This document shows positions 16,909 through 25,431 of a DNA stretch of 64,000 nt, piece by piece. Numbering within the stretch: the first letter of the stretch is position 1; every line of letters starts with the position of its first letter. A model generated the notes under the pieces. The model was given only the letters and a program-made list of their open reading frames with translations. It was not told the origin of the DNA and ran no database searches. The position numbers were made by a program, and so were the translations under genes. The DNA is taken from the NCBI RefSeq assembly GCF_018736105.1, contig NZ_CP076135.1, forward strand, positions 1,734,001 through 1,798,000, given 5' to 3'. The DNA is from Bradyrhizobium sediminis. GTDB lineage: Bacteria; Pseudomonadota; Alphaproteobacteria; Rhizobiales; Xanthobacteraceae.

Positions 16909-17021
16909 GGCAATCGCCTCTTTCTGTAACAAATGATGCGTTCATTTACGGGCCGCTCGCAAGGATCGCCTTGCGCTGAATCAATGAGGCAACCCGGCGC
17001 GGACAATCCGTCCGGAAACCG

Positions 17022-18110
17022 TCATGTTGCGGTTGGGCCGGACTGGTCGACCTGATCCAGCGCAAGCAGCAACGATGCGACGCGGTTCGCGGAGGCTGCC
17101 CAGTCCGCAATGCGCGTATAGTTGTCGGTGAACCAGTTGCATGCGCCCTGTACCACGACAAAGGCGGCGGCCGCCTGGACGACCTCGCCGAGCAGCATCG
17201 TTCCGGCGACATATTTCGGCATGCAGAGCAGCAAGCCGACAACGGGCGCCAGCAGCGAATTCGAGTGCGTGACCACGGTGAGGCGCATCAGTTGCCAGCA
17301 ATATTCCAGCCAATTGTCGATCACCGCCTGCAGCGCTACGCCGACGGCGCGAAGCCCGCCTTTCGTCTCATCCGGCAACGCCTGGCCTTCGCCGCTCTCG
17401 CGGATGTGCGTCCCGATCGCCCTCAGCTCGGCTTCGGTCCGCTTGTTGTCCTCCAGCACATGCGTCAGGCGGCGGCCGATCAGCATCATCGCACCCGCGA
17501 CGAGTATCGAGTAGACGATGACCGCAATGACGAGGTAGCCGGGAATTTCGATGCCGAACCCGTCGATGGCCAGATTGCCTCCCACCGTCCAGAGAATGCC
17601 GATAAAGGTGATTCCGGTGATGAACGAGGAGAACAGTCCGAGCACGAGGTCGACCGGCAGATCGGTTGCGACCCTGGCGTCCTCGGCGATGCGGTATTCC
17701 GGGGCCTGGTGCTCGCCCGGCATGAACCGCAGCCGGGCATAGCGGTCCTTTTCCAGCCAGTAGTCGTAGAGGCGGTGGCTCAGCCATTCCCGCCATTTCC
17801 GTTGCAGCGTCATGCGGCCCCAGACCGAGAATACCGCGAGCGCCAGGCTGGCCGCGGCCAACGGCGCGAACCGCAAGGCCTGCCTCAACAGCTCGGCGCT
17901 ATCCTTCCGTTCCACCGCATTGAAAAAATCGCGGTTCCAGAAATTCAGCGAGTACTGGGTCAACAGTTGCAGCAGCACGATCGCGATCAGCAGCACCGTC
18001 AGCAGCCAGGCCCACGGCGCCGACGCGCCGCTCCAGAAGCCTCGTGCGCCTTGCCAGAAGCGGGAAAGCAGGCGCTCTTCGCTGGGCGCTATGTAGCTGA
18101 CGTCGTTCAT
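17022..18110 (-). CDS. SbmA/BacA-like ABC-type membrane domain lacking an ATPase
   Basis: About 362 residues starting MNDVSYIAPSEERLL in an ATGA overlap with pfkB. It has several membrane helices and the signature of the SbmA/BacA and YddA/ABCD membrane families: NFWNRDFFNAVERKD, WREWLSHRLYDYWLEKDRYARL and NPE-like PEYRIAEDARVATDL. The protein ends soon after the last helix, so no Walker A or signature motif exists in it or beside it. SbmA/BacA homologues are proton-driven peptide importers without an ATPase, which fits. Some relatives (YddA) have a C-terminal ATPase, so truncation is possible, though the clean stop and operon position argue against it. Substrate unknown. Confidence 0.7.
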   Translation of the reverse strand: MNDVSYIAPSEERLLSRFWQGARGFWSGASAPWAWLLTVLLIAIVLLQLLTQYSLNFWNRDFFNAVERKDSAELLRQALRFAPLAAASLALAVFSVWGRMTLQRKWREWLSHRLYDYWLEKDRYARLRFMPGEHQAPEYRIAEDARVATDLPVDLVLGLFSSFITGITFIGILWTVGGNLAIDGFGIEIPGYLVIAVIVYSILVAGAMMLIGRRLTHVLEDNKRTEAELRAIGTHIRESGEGQALPDETKGGLRAVGVALQAVIDNWLEYCWQLMRLTVVTHSNSLLAPVVGLLLCMPKYVAGTMLLGEVVQAAAAFVVVQGACNWFTDNYTRIADWAASANRVASLLLALDQVDQSGPTAT

Positions 18111-19063
18111 GAGGTAATCGGCCTTACCGTTACTTCCGCAGCCAGCCGATGCATGTCCTCCGGCTGGCACAGTTCCGTCCCGGGACTGAGCAGCGCGGCC
18201 GAGCCGCCGGCCACCCCGAAGCGCAGCGCGTTTTCCAGACTGCCATCGTTGACCAGGCTCCAGACCATGGCCCCCAAAAAGCTGTCGCCGGCGCCGGACA
18301 CGCTGACCGGTTCGATCGGAAGACCGTTGGCGCGCATCGCCAGATCGCGGGTGATGAGAAGGGCGCCGTCCGGTCCCAGCGAGAGCGCAATCACCTCGAC
18401 CTGGCCGCGAGCGATCAGGCGCCGCGCGGCCTCGATCAGCGCGGCATCGTCGGAAGCGGCGATCCCGGCCAGATCCTGAAACTCGTGAAGGTTGGGCTTG
18501 ATCAGATAGACCCCCTGTTGCAGCGCCGCCTTCAGGAACGGGCCGGAAGTATCCACGATGACCTTGCTGTTCGCCTTCGAGGCCTGCGCGACCCGGCCGT
18601 AGAAATCATCCGGCACGCCGGCAGGCAGGCTGCCACTGGCGATGACGAAGGCCGGCGGCGGCTTGATGCGGGCGAGCGATGCCAGGCATTCCTTCCATTC
18701 GAGATCGTTGAGCGGTGCTCCCGGGAACACCAGGCGATATTGCTCGCGGGTGGCCTCGTCGAAAATCGTCAGGTCCTCACGCGTCTCGTTCTCCGCCGGG
18801 ATCAGCACGCTTCGCACGCTTTCGCGCTCGACCAGGGTGCCCAGCAGTTTTCCGGTGGCGCCGCCGGCCGGGTAGATGGCCGAGGCCTCGATGCCCAGCC
18901 GCTTGAGAACCCGGGCGACGTTGATGCCGCCGCCGCCGGGATCGCGCTGCGCCTGCGCGCAGCGCATCTTGGTGAAAGGCACCATTTTCTTCACCGACGT
19001 CGAGACGTCGACGGCGGGATTGATGGTGAGGGTTACGATCCCTGTCGATGGGATTTCAGCCAA
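18107..19063 (-). CDS. pfkB: 6-phosphofructokinase of the PfkB (ribokinase) family
   Basis: 318 residues from a TTG at 19063 that overlaps the end of glk (GGAGG lies 9 bases upstream). A longer reading frame to 19258 would run deep into glk. The sequence matches E. coli Pfk-2: TLTINPAVDVSTS, the hallmark PGGGGINVARVLKRLG, IYPAGGATG, EQYRLVFPG, VIASGSLPAGVPDDFY, LIKPNLHEF, and the catalytic SGAGDSFLGAMVW with the Asp base in GAGDS. Reaction: ATP-dependent phosphorylation of fructose 6-phosphate; tagatose-6-phosphate or 1-phosphofructokinase activity cannot be ruled out. Overlap with glk and the membrane gene shows an operon. Confidence 0.85.
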   Translation of the reverse strand: MAEIPSTGIVTLTINPAVDVSTSVKKMVPFTKMRCAQAQRDPGGGGINVARVLKRLGIEASAIYPAGGATGKLLGTLVERESVRSVLIPAENETREDLTIFDEATREQYRLVFPGAPLNDLEWKECLASLARIKPPPAFVIASGSLPAGVPDDFYGRVAQASKANSKVIVDTSGPFLKAALQQGVYLIKPNLHEFQDLAGIAASDDAALIEAARRLIARGQVEVIALSLGPDGALLITRDLAMRANGLPIEPVSVSGAGDSFLGAMVWSLVNDGSLENALRFGVAGGSAALLSPGTELCQPEDMHRLAAEVTVRPITS

Positions 19064-20036
19064 TGCCTTCGACCTCCGCCAATGCACGCAGGCCGGTGAA
19101 TGCGGCATCCCCATCCAGAATGAGCCAGGCCGGTATCGGTTCGAGATAGCTGCGAAGCCGGCCCTTGGCCTCGAAGCGCGCTCGGAACTGCGAGCGGGCA
19201 AGATAATCGGGCATGTGACGCAAGATGCCTCCGGCGATGAATACTCCGCCCCTTGCACCTAACGTCAGCGCGAGATTGCCGGCAACCGTCCCGAGCATCG
19301 CGCAGAACATGTCGACGGCGGCGCGGCTGGTCGCGCAGGTCCCTTCGATGCCGGCCCGGGTGATCTCAGCGGCGCGGCTCCTCGGCAGCGCGACGTTGTC
19401 CAGCGTAGCCAGCGCCTCGTGCAGATCTTCCAGGCCGGGCCCGGAAAGCACGTGTTCGGCCGAGACATGGCCCGATCGCTGCCGCAGCCAGGCAATGACG
19501 GCGTCCTCGCGCGGCGAGTTCGCGGCCATCGTCGAATGGCCGCCCTCGCTCGAAAGCACGAGGTGGCCGGTGGCGTGCGGTATGGTGGCGGCCATGCCGA
19601 GGCCGGTACCGGGGCCGAGCGCCGCCAGCGGAGCGCCCGCGATCGGTTGCCGGCCACCCAGCCGGAGCAGTTTTTCCGGGGAAAGGTGGGGCAGGGCCCA
19701 CGCCACGGCCTCGAAATCATTGAGCAGGCGCACGCTGGAAAATCCGTAAGCCGCGCGCAACTCGGCGGCGTCGACCACCCAGGAATTGTTGGTGAGATCA
19801 CAATGGCCGTCCCGGACCACGCCGGCAACGGCAAGAATGGCGGCGCGGATCGCATCATGCTGCGGCAAACCGCCGAGATACGCATCCAGCGCCTCGCGGA
19901 AGCTTCCGTACTTGCTGACCGCCATATGGGCAATCATGCCGACCGTTCCTCCGGCCAGCAGCGCGAAGCGCGCGTTGGTCCCGCCGATGTCGGCCAATAA
20001 CACCTTTTCGCTGGTGGGTGTGGAGGCCGCTTTCAT
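19056..20036 (-). CDS. glk: Glucokinase (ROK-independent, Glk family)
   Basis: 326 residues from the ATG at 20036, which overlaps the beta-glucosidase stop (ATGA). The phosphate-binding motif LLADIGGTNARFALL is at the N-terminus. LTNNSWVVDAAELR, LLNDFEAVAWALPHL (catalytic Asp region), ALGPGTGLGMA and SSEGGHSTMAAN follow, all diagnostic of bacterial Glk. GGVFIAGGILRHM near the C-terminus completes the fold. It phosphorylates glucose released by the neighbouring beta-glucosidase. The position between bgl and pfkB gives an ordered glucoside-to-fructose-bisphosphate arrangement (isomerase excepted). Confidence 0.92.
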   Translation of the reverse strand: MKAASTPTSEKVLLADIGGTNARFALLAGGTVGMIAHMAVSKYGSFREALDAYLGGLPQHDAIRAAILAVAGVVRDGHCDLTNNSWVVDAAELRAAYGFSSVRLLNDFEAVAWALPHLSPEKLLRLGGRQPIAGAPLAALGPGTGLGMAATIPHATGHLVLSSEGGHSTMAANSPREDAVIAWLRQRSGHVSAEHVLSGPGLEDLHEALATLDNVALPRSRAAEITRAGIEGTCATSRAAVDMFCAMLGTVAGNLALTLGARGGVFIAGGILRHMPDYLARSQFRARFEAKGRLRSYLEPIPAWLILDGDAAFTGLRALAEVEGIG

Positions 20037-21418
20037 CGCCGCCGTGCCGTCCTGATCAAATCCGCGTACCAGTGGAACGATGATTTTGGAATGCGCCGCT
20101 GCGAGCCATAATCGACATAGGTGATTCCGAATCGTTCGCTGTATCCGGACATCCATTCGAAATTGTCGAGCAGCGACCAGACGAAGTAACCCCTGACATC
20201 GACGCCTGCGGCGGCGGTATCATTCATCGCGCCGATATAGCGGCGCAGAAACGCGACCCGGTCCGGATCGACGACTGCTCCCGTCTCGTCAGGCTTGTCG
20301 AAATTGCCCAGTCCGTTTTCGAGAACATAGATCGGCAGCCGATAGCTGCCATGAACGAGGCGCAGCGTCTCGCCAAAGGCTTCGGGATTGATCGGCCATC
20401 CGATCGGCGTCAGCGGAACGCCGGCCGGCTTGTCGCCGAAGTCGTAGCCCAGCATCGCGGTCGGGAGTGCCTTGGTGTAGACCGGGCTGTAGTGATTGAG
20501 GCCGAACCAATCGACGGGGCGGCAAATCCGCTTGAGATCGCCCGGCTGCATATGCGGCTCGATCGCAGACCGCATCGCCGGCGGATACTCGCCGCGGCAT
20601 TGCACATCGGGGAAGGCGTTGTTCCAATAGAGATCGAGGCGCGCCGCCGCAGCCGCATCGGCTTCGCTGGCGCTGGAGGGCCAGCACGGCTGAAGATTGT
20701 GAATGCATCCGATCGTGGCGCCGGAAACCTGCTCGCGCAGCACGTCCACCGCCGCGCCATGGGCGAGGTTGACGTGGTGCGTCACCCGGTAGAGCGCGTC
20801 CTCGCTGCTACTGCGGTCCCGGTTGCGCAGCGAACGGTTGAACAGACTGAAGATCGATGGTTCGTTGAACGTCGCAAAGCGCTTGACGCGATCGCCGAGA
20901 CGTGCGGCGATCAGCGCGGTGTAGTCGGCAAACCACTTTACCGACTCCCGGTTCTGCCAGCCGCCGAGATCCTCCAGCGCCTGCGGCAGATCCCAGTGAT
21001 ACAGGCACAGCCACGGCTCGATGCCGGCGGCGAGGAGTTCGTCGACCAGCCGGTCGTAGAAGGCGAGGCCCGGCTCGTTGACCGGCCCTCGGCCCTGCGG
21101 CAGCACGCGCGGCCAGGCTACCGAGAACCGGTAGGCCTGAACGCCCAGCCGCTGCATCAGCGCGACATCCTCCCGGTAGCGATGGTAGTGGTCGCAGGCG
21201 ACGTCGCCGGTGTCGCGATTCCTGATTTCTCCGTTCTGGCAGTAGACGTCCCAGATACTCGGCCCGCGCCCGTCTTCCTTCGTGGCGCCCTCGATCTGGA
21301 AGCTCGAGGTGGAGACCCCCCAGACGAAATCCGGACGCAAGCTGGCTGTGGAAGGCAGGTCCAATGCCGGCGCAGGGTGGTTCGCTTGATCGCCGGTTGA
21401 ATTTTCGTTCGAATTCAC
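20033..21418 (-). CDS. Beta-glucosidase, glycoside hydrolase family 1
   Basis: 461 residues, starting at a GTG (21418) with GGAGGG about 10 bases upstream. N-terminal FVWGVSTSSFQIEGATKEDGRG is the GH1 signature. The acid/base motif reads TFNEP rather than the usual T[L/I]NEP, and the nucleophile is in YVLENGLGNFD (ENG). FVWSLLDNFEWMSGYSERFG is the conserved aglycone/substrate-binding end. No signal peptide, so it acts in the cytoplasm on imported glucosides. It is the first gene of an operon with glk, pfkB and an SbmA-like membrane protein. Specificity (gluco- versus galactoside) cannot be set from sequence alone. Confidence 0.92.
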   Translation of the reverse strand: MNSNENSTGDQANHPAPALDLPSTASLRPDFVWGVSTSSFQIEGATKEDGRGPSIWDVYCQNGEIRNRDTGDVACDHYHRYREDVALMQRLGVQAYRFSVAWPRVLPQGRGPVNEPGLAFYDRLVDELLAAGIEPWLCLYHWDLPQALEDLGGWQNRESVKWFADYTALIAARLGDRVKRFATFNEPSIFSLFNRSLRNRDRSSSEDALYRVTHHVNLAHGAAVDVLREQVSGATIGCIHNLQPCWPSSASEADAAAAARLDLYWNNAFPDVQCRGEYPPAMRSAIEPHMQPGDLKRICRPVDWFGLNHYSPVYTKALPTAMLGYDFGDKPAGVPLTPIGWPINPEAFGETLRLVHGSYRLPIYVLENGLGNFDKPDETGAVVDPDRVAFLRRYIGAMNDTAAAGVDVRGYFVWSLLDNFEWMSGYSERFGITYVDYGSQRRIPKSSFHWYADLIRTARRR

Positions 21419-21486
21419 TGCTAACCCTTCCCTCCAGGCAGAGTGCGTCGCCTTGCAGCATTAGGCAGGCCGACGTCCGGACGATC

Positions 21487-22899
21487 TTGAGCTATATCAA
21501 GCGCTTTCGGCCTGCCGATGCGACAAATGATTCGCTGTTATTGTGCCGTTGGGGTGTCGGATTGCAAAGAACCAGATGGGGTGGAATCGCCGATGAATGC
21601 TTCCGCGGAAGCGGCTTCTTCCGCGTGGAGGAGCGTGACGGGGTGTTCTGGCTGGTCGATCCGGACGGCGGCCGCTTTCTGTCCAAGGGCGTGAACAATG
21701 TCCGTCTCGATGCGGACCATGTCGGCAGTACCGGCCGGATGCCCTACACCGATGCGTGCCGGAAGAAATACGGCAGCCAGCACGTCTGGCGCGGGGCGGT
21801 GGCCAACCGGCTGGCGAGCTGGAAATTCAACACACTCGGCTGCTGGTCCGATGAACTCGTCGCCCATGCAGGCTCAATGCCGCTTGCGACCGCGCCGACC
21901 AATGAGCTCGGCGCCTCGTTCAAGCGCCACCGGCGTGACCAGATCTTTCCCGATGTCTTTGATCCCGCGTTTTCAGCTCACATCCGGGAACGAGCGAACG
22001 ATCATTGTTCAATGCGATGTCATGAAGCCGGGTTGCTCGGCACCTTCATCGACAATGAGTTGTACTGGTCGCCCGACTGGCGTGGCGGCGACGAGGTTCT
22101 GACGCTGTTCCTCAACCTGCAGTCGCACCGTCCCGGCCGCGTTGCGGCCATCGAGAGGTTACAGGAGCGCTATCGGGAATTCCCCCAGTTCAATGCAATC
22201 TGGCGGACGCCGGCACGATCATGGGAGGAACTCGCCACGATGGCACGCATCGAAGCGCCGTACACCAGATTGCCGGCCGGCGGGCTGAATAGCCTGCTGG
22301 AGGCCAAGGCCAACCTCGCCGATCCCCTCCGCGCGGCATTTTCCGCTGACTGCGACGCCTTCGTTGCCGTGGTCGCCGAGCAATATTTCGACGTCTGCGT
22401 CTCCGCCATCAAGGGCGCCGATCCCAATCATCTCGTGATCGGCTCCCGCTTCGGCTATCAGCCGCATTCACGCGTGATCGCGGCGGCCGGCCGTTACCTC
22501 GACGTGATCTCGTTCAATTGCTACGAGATCGAAGCGAGTGCGCTGATCGACGCCTATGCGGCCACCGGCAAGCCGTGCCTGATTTCCGAATTTTCCTTTC
22601 GCGGCGACGATGCCGGCCTGCCCAACAGCCGCGGCGCCGGTCCCCGGGTGGCCAGCCAGACCGAGCGCGCCAAGTGCTTCGAGCTCTACGTGACGACGGC
22701 GCTGCGCAAGCCGTCGGTGGTCGGCTATCACTGGTTCGAGCATGCCGATCAGCCGGCGGAAGGACGTTTTGACGGTGAAAATTCCAACTACGGCACCGTG
22801 ACCATCGAAGACGACCCCTATGCCGAACTCACGGAAACCATGACCAGGGTCAATGCCGCGGCCGAACAAATCCACGCCGCAGGTGCCCTGCGCGATTAG
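21487..22899 (+). CDS. Agarase-like clan GH-A glycoside hydrolase
   Basis: About 470-510 residues; the start is uncertain. The open frame extends back to an ATG at 21364 inside the divergent beta-glucosidase gene, which is unlikely; TTGs at 21487, 21541 and 21559 are alternatives. Recognisable homology starts near GFFRVEERDGVFWLVDPDG. TFIDNELYW (about 22045) carries the presumed acid/base and CLISEFSFRG (about 22580) the nucleophile. The end VGYHWFEHADQPAEGRFDGEN resembles beta-agarase/GH50-like proteins. No signal peptide is obvious, so it may act on imported oligosaccharides, in line with the divergent beta-glucosidase operon. The true substrate in a soil bacterium is unlikely to be agar. 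Confidence 0.65.
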   Translation: MSYIKRFRPADATNDSLLLCRWGVGLQRTRWGGIADECFRGSGFFRVEERDGVFWLVDPDGGRFLSKGVNNVRLDADHVGSTGRMPYTDACRKKYGSQHVWRGAVANRLASWKFNTLGCWSDELVAHAGSMPLATAPTNELGASFKRHRRDQIFPDVFDPAFSAHIRERANDHCSMRCHEAGLLGTFIDNELYWSPDWRGGDEVLTLFLNLQSHRPGRVAAIERLQERYREFPQFNAIWRTPARSWEELATMARIEAPYTRLPAGGLNSLLEAKANLADPLRAAFSADCDAFVAVVAEQYFDVCVSAIKGADPNHLVIGSRFGYQPHSRVIAAAGRYLDVISFNCYEIEASALIDAYAATGKPCLISEFSFRGDDAGLPNSRGAGPRVASQTERAKCFELYVTTALRKPSVVGYHWFEHADQPAEGRFDGENSNYGTVTIEDDPYAELTETMTRVNAAAEQIHAAGALRD

Positions 22900-22963
22900 G
22901 GAATATCCTCATGGCGAGAAGTGCGGGCAACGCCGCGCGTCTCGAGCCATGAAGGCCCAGATG

Positions 22964-25375
22964 TCAGACCCCGGCCTTCGCCGGACCGGCTTCGGCCTCG
23001 ACCACCGCCGCCATGGTGCGAAACACGCTCGACGGATTGACGCTGATCGAATCGATGCCGAGCTGGGTCAGGTAACGCGCGATCTCGGGGTAATTCGCCG
23101 GCGCTTCGCCGCAGATGCCGACGTGCCGCCCGTTGCGCTTGGCGCCCGTCACCGCCAGTCTGAACATCTCCAGCATGCCGGGATCGCGTTCGTCGAAATC
23201 GAAGGCGACGATATCGGAATCGCGGTCGACCCCCAGCGTCAGCTGGGTGAGATCGTTGGAGCCGATCGAAAAGCCGTCGAATAATTGCGAGAACGCGTCG
23301 ATCTGAATGACGTTGTTCGGGATCTCGCACATCACGTAGATCTCCAGCCCGTTCTCGCCGCGCTTGAGGCCATTGGCCGCCATCGTCGCGATCACGCGCT
23401 TGCCTTCCTCGACGGTCCGGCAGAACGGCACCATGATGCGCAGATTGGAAAGACCCATTTCCTCGCGCACCCGCCGCAGGGCAGCGCATTCCAGCGCAAA
23501 GCCTTCCGCATAGGCCGGGTGGCTGTAACGGGAAGCGCCCCGGAACCCCAGCATCGGGTTCTCTTCCTTGGGCTCGAAAGTCTCGCCGCCGAGCAGGCTG
23601 GCATATTCGTTGGTCTTGAAATCGGACAGCCGCACGATCACCGGCTTGGGATAGAACGCCGCGGCAATGGTGCCGACGCCTTCCGAGAGCCTTGCGATGA
23701 AGAAATCGGCCGGCGTCCTGTAGCCCTGGACCAGGCGGGCGATCGCGGCCTTTGCCTTGGCCGAGGCGATCTTCTTCGGCTTGAGCAGCGCCATCGGGTG
23801 CACGCCGATATGCTCGCTGATGATGAACTCCATGCGGGCGAGGCCGACGCCGCCCTGCGGCTGCATCGCGGTCCGGAACGCCATTTCGGGGGTGCCGACA
23901 TTGACCATGATCGCGGTGCGCGGCTGCTTCAGTTCGCTCACCGGCGTGCGCGTGACGTCGAAAGCCACCGTCCCCTGATAGACGCTGCCGATGTCGCCTT
24001 CGGCGCAGGAGATCGTGACATTGGTTCCGGTCTTCAGCTTCTCGGTCGCATGCGTCGCGCCCACCACGGCGGGAATGCCGAGCTCGCGCGCCACGATGGC
24101 GGCGTGGCAGGTGCGGCCGCCCTTGTCGGTGATGATGCCGGCCGCGATCTTCATGACCGGTTCCCAGTCCGGGCTGGTCGCCGGTGCGACCAGGATCTCG
24201 CCCGGCTTGAAATTGGCGAGGTCCCGCGCGCCTGCAATGCGGCGCGTGCGGCCGACGGCGATCTTTTCGCCGACCGCGCGGCCGGTGACGACGACGGCGC
24301 CGCGCCCCTTCAGCGCATAGGTTTCGTAGACGTCAGGCGAACGCTGCGAGGCCACGGTCTCGGGCCGCGCCTGAATGATGTAGAGCTTGCCGTCGGCGCC
24401 GTCCTTGGCCCATTCGATATCCATCGGCATCGGCCTGCCGGCATGTTTCGAATAGTGCGCCTCGATCCGCATCGCAAAGTCGGCCAGATTCAGCACCTCC
24501 GCATCGGAGATGCAGAATTTCCGCCGCTCGGCGTCCGGCACTTTGCGGGTCAGCGTCGCATGGCTGCCGCCGCGCTTGCCGTAGATCATGCGGACCTGCT
24601 TGCCGCCGAGCCGTCGCCGCAGCACACGGCGAAAGCCCTGGGCCAGCGTCGGCTTGTGAACATAGAATTCGTCGGGATCGACCTGACCCTGGACGATGGT
24701 TTCGCCGAGGCCGTAACAGCCGGTGACGAACACCACATCGCGAAATCCGGATTCGGTATCGAGCGTGAAGATCACGCCGCTGGCTCCGATATCCGAGCGG
24801 ACCATCTTCATGACGGCAACGGAGAGGAAAACTTTGAAGTGGTCGAAGCCGTTGTCGATGCGGTAGGAAATCGCGCGATCGGTGAAGATCGAGGCAAAGC
24901 AGCGCCGGCAGGCTTCGAACAGATCCTTCGCGCCGCGCACATTGAGGAAGCTTTCGTGCTGGCCGGCAAAGCTCGCGGTCGGCAGATCTTCCGCCGTCGC
25001 CGAACTTCGCACCGCGACGGCGATGCCTTTACCGGCCTCCTTTTCCAGCTGCCGGTACGCCTCCACGATCTGCTCGCGGATCAGCGCGGTATCCATCGCC
25101 CGGTAGATAACGGTGCGGGCCTTGGCGGCGGTGGCCGCAAGCTGCTTGATCTTGCGCTTGTCGAGGCCGTCGAGCAGGCGATGCAACTCCTCCGCGACGC
25201 CGGGCTGCAACAGTGCATCGCGATAGGCGTCAGCCGTGATCGCAAAGCCGTTGGGCACCGCGACGCCTTGCGAGGCGAGCGTCGAATAGAGTTCGCCGAG
25301 CGAGGCGGTCTTGCCGCCGACCAGCCCGACATCGTTCAATCCGATTTCGAGAAAGGACCTGATATAGTTTGCCAT
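22964..25375 (-). CDS. ppsA: Phosphoenolpyruvate synthase (pyruvate, water dikinase)
   Basis: 803 residues, close to the family norm. The N-terminal ATP-grasp domain begins LNDVGLVGGKTASLGELY. The swivelling phosphohistidine domain carries GGRTCHAAIVARELGIPAVVG with the catalytic His. The C-terminal PEP/pyruvate-binding barrel has MLGFRGASRY, FSIGSNDLTQLTLGVDRDS and the catalytic Cys in HVGICGEAPANYPE. Reaction: pyruvate + ATP + H2O to PEP + AMP + phosphate, for gluconeogenesis from C3 acids. It is monocistronic in appearance, 55 bases from macB on the same strand. Confidence 0.95.
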   Translation of the reverse strand: MANYIRSFLEIGLNDVGLVGGKTASLGELYSTLASQGVAVPNGFAITADAYRDALLQPGVAEELHRLLDGLDKRKIKQLAATAAKARTVIYRAMDTALIREQIVEAYRQLEKEAGKGIAVAVRSSATAEDLPTASFAGQHESFLNVRGAKDLFEACRRCFASIFTDRAISYRIDNGFDHFKVFLSVAVMKMVRSDIGASGVIFTLDTESGFRDVVFVTGCYGLGETIVQGQVDPDEFYVHKPTLAQGFRRVLRRRLGGKQVRMIYGKRGGSHATLTRKVPDAERRKFCISDAEVLNLADFAMRIEAHYSKHAGRPMPMDIEWAKDGADGKLYIIQARPETVASQRSPDVYETYALKGRGAVVVTGRAVGEKIAVGRTRRIAGARDLANFKPGEILVAPATSPDWEPVMKIAAGIITDKGGRTCHAAIVARELGIPAVVGATHATEKLKTGTNVTISCAEGDIGSVYQGTVAFDVTRTPVSELKQPRTAIMVNVGTPEMAFRTAMQPQGGVGLARMEFIISEHIGVHPMALLKPKKIASAKAKAAIARLVQGYRTPADFFIARLSEGVGTIAAAFYPKPVIVRLSDFKTNEYASLLGGETFEPKEENPMLGFRGASRYSHPAYAEGFALECAALRRVREEMGLSNLRIMVPFCRTVEEGKRVIATMAANGLKRGENGLEIYVMCEIPNNVIQIDAFSQLFDGFSIGSNDLTQLTLGVDRDSDIVAFDFDERDPGMLEMFRLAVTGAKRNGRHVGICGEAPANYPEIARYLTQLGIDSISVNPSSVFRTMAAVVEAEAGPAKAGV

Positions 25376-25431
25376 GGCGCCAGTAAATCAGCCCGGATTT
25401 GGTGGGCATTGAGCAAGGTCAAGCCGCTTCC

